NCBI RefSeq assembly: GCF_001905005.1
Contig: NZ_LWKZ01000024.1
Coordinates: 305,427 to 369,426 of the forward strand
Direction: 5' to 3'
DNA: 64,000 nt
Source of the DNA: Streptomyces sp. CB02923
GTDB taxonomy: Bacteria; Actinomycetota; Actinomycetes; Streptomycetales; Streptomycetaceae
Part shown: positions 58,022 to 64,000 of the stretch, in pieces
Numbering within the stretch: position 1 is the first letter of the stretch
Layout of the letters: each line of letters opens with the position of its first letter
Translations under genes and position numbers: made by a program
The notes under the pieces: model-generated
What the model was told of the DNA's origin: nothing
Database searches by the model: none
What the model saw: the letters and a program-made list of their open reading frames with translations, nothing else

Positions 58022-60145
58022 TCAGCGGGTATTGTCCCGCACGGCACCGTCGGCCGGTGAAAATACTTCGGGCGCGGGCCCTCCTGGCCGTAGTTCGTCC
58101 GCCGGGCCCCCACGGGGTATCTGCGGCCCGTCCACCTCGCGCAGCCAGCGCCGCAGGATGGCGTGGATCTGCTCCGCACCGGTCGGCTGCGCTCCGTCGG
58201 CGGTGGGCGGGGACAGCTCGGCGGGCCACAGCAGAAAGGGCCGGCTCTGCTCGCCGCCCAGCCCGCCGTGCGAGCCGATCTGCTCCTCGAAGGCGTGCAC
58301 CGCGCCCGTCGCCGGGTCGCAGGAGGAATTGACCATGATGTCCGCGACGTGCGGGAAGCCGTCCGTGCGCCGTACGGCGTCCGCCGCGCCCGCGCCGAAC
58401 CCGGCCAGGGGGTCGCGGCCCACGATCCGGCCGGTGCCGAGGTGGTGCTCGGCGCCGCCGGGCCCCAGCACCACGGCCCCGTGCACGGCGGAGCGCACGA
58501 GGAGGAAGCCGACGCCGGGATGGTTGGCGAGGGTGGCCAGCAGCGCCGGGTGGCGGCGCTCGATCTCCTCGCGGGTGACCCGTCCGGGCAGGTCGGGGAA
58601 GGACACCAGGCCCAGGTTCCCCGAGGCCAGCACGACGGGGTCGGACGGGCCGCAGCCGTCCGCCGCCTCCGGGCGGTGCAGCGCGGCGCGGGCCGCCTCG
58701 CGCGCCTCGGCCCCGCTCGCGGTCCGCCCGGCGCGCCGGGACACCGGCAGGCCGCAGCCGGCCCGCACCAGGTCCTCCAGCCCGAGCCCGTAGGTGTCCA
58801 GGAAGGTCGCGCCGGGGCTCTGGCCGTGGTCGGAGAGCAGGACGAGGCGGTAGCGGCGGGGGGCGTACTGCGCGGCGTCGGCGATCAGCCCGACGGCGCG
58901 GTCCAGGCGGCGCAGCACCTGGCGGGTGTCGCGGTGCCGGGGGCCGGAGTGGTGCGCCACCTCGTCGTAGGCGACCAGGTCGGCGTAGACGGCGGTGCGG
59001 CCGGCGAGCAGGTCGCCGATGACGGCGGCGACCACGACATCGCGCTCGACGACGGTCGCGAAGGCCCGGATGAACGGATAGAGGCCGCCGCGCTTGACGC
59101 GCGGGGTCTCCCGGCGGAACCGCGACCGCAGGGACTGGCCCGTCTCGCGGAAGATCTCGGCGACGAAGGACACGGCGGTGCGGGTCGCGTTGGCCGGGTC
59201 GGAGAAGTACGCGAAGTAGCCCGCGCGGGAGCGGTTGTGCCGGCCGCGGCGGGCGGCCACCGACATCACCAGGGCGAGCTGGTCGGCGCCGCCGCTGAAG
59301 AGGTTGCCGCGGCTCGCGCCGTCGAAGCCGAGCAGTCCGCCGTCGCCCGTGCGGGCCACGGCACGCCGCTGGAGCTCGGCCGCGCCGCTGGGCCGGTTGC
59401 TGACGATCAGCCGGCCGGTCTCCTTCTCGTACCACCGGAAGGCGGGCAGGTCGTGGTTGCTGCCGTGCAGGATGCCGAGCTGGCTGGCGCCGGTCTGGCT
59501 GGACCAGTCCGTCCCCCACGGGGTCAGGCGGTGGGTGGTGCCGAGCCAGCCCGCGAGCGTCCCCATCAGGGGCCGGTCGCCGCCGGTCGCCTCGCGCAGC
59601 AGGTCGTGGCCGAGGCCGTCGAGCTGGAGGAAGACCGTGCCGGGCGCTATGGGGCCCGGGTCGCCGGGGGCGCCGCGGCGGCGGCCGTGCCGGCGGCCGG
59701 CCAGCCGCACCAGACGGCGGCGGTACGCCTCGTCGTCGCGCACCGCGAGGAAGGTGGAGGTGGCGGACGAGGTCGCGGACATGACGGCGGCGACGATCAC
59801 GGCCGTCTCGGGTGCGGCCTGGCCGCGCCCCTCCGGGATCAGGCCGAGGGCGACCAGCAGCAGCGAACCGTTCAGGAAGAAGACCAGCAGTCCCAGGACG
59901 AGGGCGGGCACCAGCAGCAGGGCCCGCACGACCAGGGGCCAGACCAGGGCGCTGAGCAGGCCGAAGGCTCCGGCGCCGAGCGCGGCGGTGAGGAACGTGC
60001 GGGTGAGGCTGTCACCGCTCGCGGACTGGAGGCGGAAGTCGGGCAGCAGGCCGGCGAGCACCAGCAGCGTCAGCGAGGACACCACCCAGACCGCCGTGAT
60101 CCGCAGCAGGGCACCGCCCGCCGTCCTCCACCGGGGACGCCGCAT
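58022..60145 (-). CDS. Holin-like membrane domain fused to alkaline-phosphatase-superfamily hydrolase
   Basis: 707 residues from the ATG at 60145, with GAGG ten bases upstream (a GTG at 60187 is possible). Residues ~10-130 have four hydrophobic helices resembling the phage-holin-like/YvlD group. Residues ~165-690 are an alkaline phosphatase/phosphodiesterase fold: FLQLDGLGHDLLREA (metal Asp), SSQTGASQLGILHG (nucleophile Thr or Ser), YDEVAHHSGPRHRDT and VLLSDHGQSPGA (metal ligands). It is probably a membrane-anchored phosphatase or phosphodiesterase whose active domain orientation is not clear. Substrate unknown. Confidence 0.82.
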   Translation of the reverse strand: MRRPRWRTAGGALLRITAVWVVSSLTLLVLAGLLPDFRLQSASGDSLTRTFLTAALGAGAFGLLSALVWPLVVRALLLVPALVLGLLVFFLNGSLLLVALGLIPEGRGQAAPETAVIVAAVMSATSSATSTFLAVRDDEAYRRRLVRLAGRRHGRRRGAPGDPGPIAPGTVFLQLDGLGHDLLREATGGDRPLMGTLAGWLGTTHRLTPWGTDWSSQTGASQLGILHGSNHDLPAFRWYEKETGRLIVSNRPSGAAELQRRAVARTGDGGLLGFDGASRGNLFSGGADQLALVMSVAARRGRHNRSRAGYFAYFSDPANATRTAVSFVAEIFRETGQSLRSRFRRETPRVKRGGLYPFIRAFATVVERDVVVAAVIGDLLAGRTAVYADLVAYDEVAHHSGPRHRDTRQVLRRLDRAVGLIADAAQYAPRRYRLVLLSDHGQSPGATFLDTYGLGLEDLVRAGCGLPVSRRAGRTASGAEAREAARAALHRPEAADGCGPSDPVVLASGNLGLVSFPDLPGRVTREEIERRHPALLATLANHPGVGFLLVRSAVHGAVVLGPGGAEHHLGTGRIVGRDPLAGFGAGAADAVRRTDGFPHVADIMVNSSCDPATGAVHAFEEQIGSHGGLGGEQSRPFLLWPAELSPPTADGAQPTGAEQIHAILRRWLREVDGPQIPRGGPADELRPGGPAPEVFSPADGAVRDNTR

Positions 60146-60281
60146 CGCGCACTCACCTCGCTCCCGCCGCTCGTCACGCTCGGACACCCTCGCCGGGCAT
60201 CACGCATACAGCGTGTCACAGCCCACTGACAGCGCGGCGGGACGGCGGGACGACGGCGCCGGGAGGGCGGTGCCGAGAGGG

Positions 60282-60325
60282 CCCGGCTCCGGGAGAGCCC
60301 GGCTCCGGGCGGCCCCGGCTCCGGG
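60282..60325. repeat. Three 16 bp repeats, each a mini-hairpin
   Basis: CCCGGCTCCGGG occurs at 60282, 60298 and 60314. Each copy folds on itself (CCCGG/CCGGG). They lie just after the stop of the SsuD-like gene (60336) and may act as a terminator array. Confidence 0.8.
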
Positions 60326-60335
60326 CACGCCCGCC

Positions 60336-61532
60336 TCATGCCCTCCCGGCGAACGGCACCTGCACGTCCGGCACCGCCCCCGGACCTGCCCCCGGGACGG
60401 CCCCCGAACCGGGCCCCCGCCCCGCGCCCGCCGCCCCCGGATGCCTCCAGAGCCCCGCGTCCGCCAGCCGCGGCAGCACCCCCTCGCCGAACCAGTACGC
60501 CTCTTCGACGTGCGGATGGCCGGACAGGACGAATTCCTCGATGCCGAGCCGCTGGTACTCGGTGATCCGCTCCGCCACCTCGGCGTGGCTGCCCACCAGG
60601 GCGGTGCCCGCGCCGCCGCGTACCAGCCCGATGCCCGCCCAGAGGTTCGGCGCGACCTCCAGCCCGTCGGTGCTGCCGCCGTGCAGTGCCAGCATCCGCC
60701 GCTGGCCCTCGGACTCGCTGCGGGCCAGCCCTTCCTGTACGGCCCGCACCGCCTCCGGAGAGAAGCCGTCCAGCAGCCGGCGTGCCTCGGCCCATGCCTG
60801 GTCCGCGGTGTCCCGCGTGATCACGTGCAGCCGGATGCCGAAGCGCACCGTGCGCCCGGCGTCGGCGGCCAGCTTCCGTATCCAGGTGATCTTCTCCGCC
60901 ACCTGGCCGGGCGGTTCGCCCCAGGTCAGATACACGTCGCTGAACCGGGCCGCGACCTCCCCCGCCGCTGCCGAGGACCCGCCGAAGTAGACCGGCGGTA
61001 CGGGGTCGGGGACGCGGGCCAGCCGCGCCTGCTCGACCCGCAGGTGCTCCCCGGCGAAGTCGACGGTCCGCCCCTGCCACAGGTCCCGCACGATGCGGAG
61101 GAACTCGCCGGTGCGGGCGTACCGCGCTTCCTTGCCGAGGAAGTCGCCGTACGCGCGCTGCTCGTGGCTCTCGCCTCCGGTGACGACGTTGAGCAGCAGC
61201 CGGCCCGGCGCGTGCCGCTGGAAGGTGGCGGCCATCTGGGCGGCCAGGGTGGGCGCGACGAAGCCGGGCCGGAAGGCCACCAGGAACTTCAGGCGCTCGG
61301 TCTCGCGGGCGAGCATCGCCGTGGTGAGCCAGGCGTCCTCGCACCACGCTCCGGTGGGGGTGAGCGCGCCTTCGAAGCCCAGTTGTTCGGCGGCGCGGGC
61401 GATCTGGGTGAGGTAGCCGAGGGTGGCGGGCCGCTGGCCGCCCGCCGCGCCGGCGGGCAGGCCGTGTCCGCCGCCGACGACGTGCCGGCTGTCGCCGTAG
61501 GTCGGCAGGAACCAGTGGAAGGTGAGGCTCAC
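60336..61532 (-). CDS. SsuD-like FMNH2-dependent alkanesulfonate monooxygenase
   Basis: 398 residues. The bacterial-luciferase-like barrel carries SsuD-type blocks: LTFHWFLPTYGDSRH, RLLLNVVTGGESHEQRAYGDFLGKEARY (the active-site loop), VPPVYFGGSS and DVYLTWGEPP. The enzyme cleaves the C-S bond of sulfonates with oxygen and FMNH2 from a partner reductase, here the gene at 62838-63392. The last ~40 residues are a Gly/Pro/Ala repeat. It is the final gene of a minus-strand sulfur operon. Confidence 0.88.
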   Translation of the reverse strand: MSLTFHWFLPTYGDSRHVVGGGHGLPAGAAGGQRPATLGYLTQIARAAEQLGFEGALTPTGAWCEDAWLTTAMLARETERLKFLVAFRPGFVAPTLAAQMAATFQRHAPGRLLLNVVTGGESHEQRAYGDFLGKEARYARTGEFLRIVRDLWQGRTVDFAGEHLRVEQARLARVPDPVPPVYFGGSSAAAGEVAARFSDVYLTWGEPPGQVAEKITWIRKLAADAGRTVRFGIRLHVITRDTADQAWAEARRLLDGFSPEAVRAVQEGLARSESEGQRRMLALHGGSTDGLEVAPNLWAGIGLVRGGAGTALVGSHAEVAERITEYQRLGIEEFVLSGHPHVEEAYWFGEGVLPRLADAGLWRHPGAAGAGRGPGSGAVPGAGPGAVPDVQVPFAGRA

Positions 61533-61586
61533 GAATTCTCCGGGTGCTGATGAGGGGTGGGAGGGGCGGCGCGGGCGGTCCCGCGG

Positions 61587-62813
61587 TCAGAGGAGGCCGT
61601 GCCGGGGCGGCCGGATCCCGTTGAGTACGTACCGGCCGAGGTGCTGCACCTTCCAGCGCGCCGGGTCGTGCAGCGTGTGGGTCCGTGCGTCGCGCCAATG
61701 GCGGTGCAAGTTGAGCCCGTCCAGCGCGGACCGGGTGCCGGCCACTTCGAACAGCGCGCTGCCGGTCTCCACCGCCGCCTCCCCCGCGTACGCCTTCGCC
61801 GCGGCGACCGCGACCGACGCTTCGGCGGCGGTGTCGTCGGTGAGGGCGGCGGTGGCGGTGTCCACGGCGCGGGCCGCGGCTTCCAGGAGGGCGTGCGCGG
61901 CCCGGACCCGGAGTTCCAGTTCGCCGAAGCGCTGGACGAGCAGCGGGTCCTCGGCGGCCGTGTCGAAGCCGCTCTCGAACCACGGCCGGCTCTTCGTCCG
62001 GACGAATCCGGCCGCTTCGGCGAGCGCTCCCCTGGCGATGCCCGCATCGATGGCGGTGTGCAGCAACTGGGCGACCGCGCCGTGCAGTTGCGGCCCCTCG
62101 AAGGTGAGGTGGTGCGGTACGACACGGTCGGCCGGTACGGCGACGGCCTCCAGGCGCACCGTACCGCTGGCGGTGGTGCGCTGGCCCATGCCGTCCCAGT
62201 CGTCGGCGACCGTGACGCCGGGCGCGTCACGCGGTACGTACGCGACGTACAGCCGGTCGTCGTCGGCGCGGGCCAGCACCGGGATCCAGTCGGCGAACAG
62301 GGCGCCGGTGGAGTAGTGCTTGACCCCGGTCAGCAGGTGGTGGTCACCGGCCGGTTCCAGGCGGGTGCGGATGTCCTGTACGTGCCGGGTGCCCGCCTCG
62401 GACTGCGCGTTGCCGAAGCGGCGCCCGGCCAGCACCTCGCGGAAGAAGAACTCCTGCTGGCGGGAACTCCCCTGGGCCAGCAGCACGTTCACGTACACGA
62501 AGTGGCTCTGCGGGATCTGGGCGAGGCTGGGGTCGGCGGTGGCCAGCAGCCGGAAGACCTCGGCCAGGGTCCCGGCCGTGACACCGGCGCCGCCGTGCCC
62601 GCGCGGCACGGTGATGCCGAGGAGGCCGCTCGCCGAGAGCCGGGCGAGTTCGTCGCGCGGCAGGCGGCGCAGCGCGTCCCGTTCCGCCGCGCCGGAACGA
62701 AAGGCGTCGGCCAGCGCGGCCGCCACCGCGAGCGCCTCGGCGTCGTCGGCGATGACGTGTGCCGCTCCGCCGGCCGGTGGCGGGGCCGGGGCGGTGGGCA
62801 GGGAAGTGGTCAC
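61587..62813 (-). CDS. SfnB-family acyl-CoA-dehydrogenase-like flavoprotein
   Basis: 408 residues. The acyl-CoA dehydrogenase fold is seen (LLGITVPRGHGGAGVTAGTLAEVFRLLA, IPQSHFVYVN, VPADRVVPHHLTFEGPQL, LHRHWRDARTHTLHDPARWK). Members near SfnB and DszC are FMNH2-using monooxygenases in sulfone and organosulfur use rather than true acyl-CoA dehydrogenases. It lies between the FMN reductase and SsuD-like genes, which supports that role. Confidence 0.85.
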   Translation of the reverse strand: MTTSLPTAPAPPPAGGAAHVIADDAEALAVAAALADAFRSGAAERDALRRLPRDELARLSASGLLGITVPRGHGGAGVTAGTLAEVFRLLATADPSLAQIPQSHFVYVNVLLAQGSSRQQEFFFREVLAGRRFGNAQSEAGTRHVQDIRTRLEPAGDHHLLTGVKHYSTGALFADWIPVLARADDDRLYVAYVPRDAPGVTVADDWDGMGQRTTASGTVRLEAVAVPADRVVPHHLTFEGPQLHGAVAQLLHTAIDAGIARGALAEAAGFVRTKSRPWFESGFDTAAEDPLLVQRFGELELRVRAAHALLEAAARAVDTATAALTDDTAAEASVAVAAAKAYAGEAAVETGSALFEVAGTRSALDGLNLHRHWRDARTHTLHDPARWKVQHLGRYVLNGIRPPRHGLL

Positions 62814-62837
62814 GATCGCTCCTCTCGTGGCGGCGGT

Positions 62838-63392
62838 TCAGCCCGCGGCGGCGAGCAGCGGGGCGCGGCCGAGGGCGCCGGAGAACTGGTCGAGGACCTG
62901 GTGGAGGGCCTCGGCGGTGCCGGTCTCGATGGCGAGCGCGCCGTCCTCCCGTACGTCGAGGTGCCGGTCCAGGACGAACCAGCCCTGGACGATGTGCGCG
63001 GCGCCCATGGAGGAGAGCACCGGCCGCAGGGCGTAGTCGATGGCCAGGACGTGGGCGGTGGTGCCGCCGGTGGCCAGCGGCAGCACGGTCTTGCCCGCCA
63101 GCGCGTACTGGGGCAGCAGGTCGAGCAGCGACTTCAGGAGCCCCGAATAGGCGGCCTTGTAGACGGGCGTGCCGATGACCACTCCGTCGGCCTGCGCGAA
63201 CAGCCGGGTGGCACGGACGATGTCGGGGTGCTGGAAGTCGGCGCCGAGCAGGGCTTCGGCGGACAGCGTACGGACGTCGAGCTCGATGACGCGGTGGCCT
63301 TCGGCGGTGAGCCTGGTGTCCAGGTGGCGCAGCAGGCGGGCGGTGCGGGAGGCGGCGGAGGGGCTTCCGGAGACGGACAGGACGGTGGGCAT
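62838..63392 (-). CDS. NADPH-dependent FMN reductase (SsuE/MsuE type)
   Basis: 184 residues. The flavodoxin-like fold is clear: VLSVSGSPSAASRTARLLRHL (FMN phosphate loop) and VIGTPVYKAAYSGLLKSLLDLLPQYAL, which is characteristic of SsuE. It supplies FMNH2 to the monooxygenases encoded on both sides. It is followed by the SfnB-like gene after 24 bp. Confidence 0.9.
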   Translation of the reverse strand: MPTVLSVSGSPSAASRTARLLRHLDTRLTAEGHRVIELDVRTLSAEALLGADFQHPDIVRATRLFAQADGVVIGTPVYKAAYSGLLKSLLDLLPQYALAGKTVLPLATGGTTAHVLAIDYALRPVLSSMGAAHIVQGWFVLDRHLDVREDGALAIETGTAEALHQVLDQFSGALGRAPLLAAAG

Positions 63393-63484
63393 GGCGGGTC
63401 ACCTCGGGTGGAACGGTCGGCGGCAGCGAAGGCGGCAGCGGATGGGGAGGGGTGAGGAGCGGGCGGGGAGCGGGCGGGGAGCGG

Positions 63485-64000
63485 TCAGGAGTACCAGGTG
63501 GGGGTGGGCAGTTCGCCGGTGAGGACATAGCGGCCGACTTCGCGGCGCTTGTAGGCCACGGGGTCGTGGAGGGTGTGGGTACGGATGTTGCGCCAGAAGC
63601 GGTCCAGGCCCTCCGCGGTGGCGGTGGACCGGGCGCCGGTGGCCTCGAAGATCCGGTTGGCGGTGTCCAGGGCCACGTCGGTGGCGTGCGCCTTGGCGGC
63701 GGCGACCCGTACCTCGAACTCGCCGCGGTCCTGCTCGGTGACCGCGTCGGGGTCGTCGTGCAGCCGCTGTCCCTCCTCGGCGACCCGGTCGGCGAGGGCC
63801 TGGGCCGCCCACAGGCGGGTGGTCAGGTCTCCGTAGATGTCGATCACGTACGGCTCGTCGACGGCCCGGTCGTGTCCGCCGTGCAGCCAGGGCCGGGTGG
63901 TGTTGCGGGTGTAGCCCGCCGCCGTCTCCAGGGCGCCGGCGGCGATGCCCAGGTAGAAGTTGACGAACACCAGCTGGATGGTGGGGACGTTGAGGGTGTT
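63485..64000 (-). CDS. Second acyl-CoA-dehydrogenase-like flavoprotein (partial, N-terminus off the window)
   Basis: The frame stays open to the window edge, so only the C-terminal ~171 residues are seen. They form the helical C-terminal domain of the acyl-CoA dehydrogenase fold (FVNFYLGIAAGALETAAGYTR, ANRIFEATGARST, GLDRFWRNIRTHTLHDPVAYK). It is the same type as the SfnB-like gene, sharing the block RNIRTHTLHDP, and is the first visible gene of the sulfur operon. Confidence 0.85.
   Translation of the reverse strand, partial: NTLNVPTIQLVFVNFYLGIAAGALETAAGYTRNTTRPWLHGGHDRAVDEPYVIDIYGDLTTRLWAAQALADRVAEEGQRLHDDPDAVTEQDRGEFEVRVAAAKAHATDVALDTANRIFEATGARSTATAEGLDRFWRNIRTHTLHDPVAYKRREVGRYVLTGELPTPTWYS

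Noticed and set aside
1..64000. Mobile element or prophage
   Set aside because: No transposase, integrase, phage structural gene, terminal inverted repeat or tRNA attachment site was seen. The holin-like domain at 58022-60145 is part of a chromosomal phosphatase fusion.

Overview
The window looks like chromosomal DNA from a high-GC actinomycete, most likely Streptomyces or a close relative. The signs are very high GC, many GTG and TTG starts, a SARP/BTAD regulator, an MmyB-type XRE regulator, two large ECF sigma factors paired with YciI-like proteins, a ROK/ABC sugar locus and an ebo-type gene cluster. I see no tRNA, rRNA, transposase, integrase or CRISPR array. The gene content is accessory or 'arm-like': regulators, secreted enzymes and small metabolic operons.

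Left part (1-17.4 kb, all minus strand). A sugar locus comes first in the direction of transcription: ROK regulator, ABC ATPase, permease, lipoprotein binding protein, Gfo/Idh oxidoreductase, AP-endonuclease-like TIM barrel and a secreted PQQ-type sugar dehydrogenase with PKD and carbohydrate-binding modules. It ends in a short remnant of a DUF1080 (3-keto-glycoside hydrolase) gene. The stop of that remnant overlaps the start of an ebo-type operon: inositol-phosphate-synthase-family protein, EboC/UbiA prenyltransferase, TIM barrel, EboA, TatD-like hydrolase and EboE (cut by the window edge). Most of its genes overlap by a few bases. The sugar genes fit oxidation of a glycoside to a 3-keto intermediate and its cleavage. 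The ebo genes fit the conserved metabolite-trafficking cluster.

Middle (17.5-41.7 kb). A 9 x 14 bp repeat precedes a large AfsR/SARP-type regulator. Then come a siderophore-interacting flavin reductase divergent from a secreted HtaA-like protein, a GntR regulator, an ECF sigma gene that lacks its sigma-2 region with its YciI partner, an FAD monooxygenase, FdhD, a MarR/quinone-oxidoreductase pair with two operator palindromes, a secreted sialidase, a BASS-type transporter divergent from a LysR regulator, a methyltransferase/DUF3050 pair, a long-chain acyl-CoA ligase, a membrane protein, an aldo/keto reductase and a small SH3 protein.

Right part (42-64 kb). This holds a histidine-rich methyltransferase, a DUF1266 protein, an ECF sigma/ZAS-Asp23/Asp23 operon, YihY, pterin dehydratase, a Tat-exported FAD oxidoreductase, a complete ECF sigma/YciI pair, an MmyB regulator, a SnoaL-like protein, an FAD monooxygenase with divergent MerR regulator, a fatty-acid desaturase, an APC permease, a holin-like/alkaline-phosphatase fusion, and a sulfur-scavenging operon (two acyl-CoA-dehydrogenase-like flavoproteins, FMN reductase, SsuD-like monooxygenase) that runs off the right edge.

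A striking general feature is the number of short tandem repeats. Many genes carry in-frame expansions (units of 6-27 bp, multiples of 3), and several intergenic regions carry minisatellite-like arrays (14, 16, 22, 28-30, 32 and 57 bp units).
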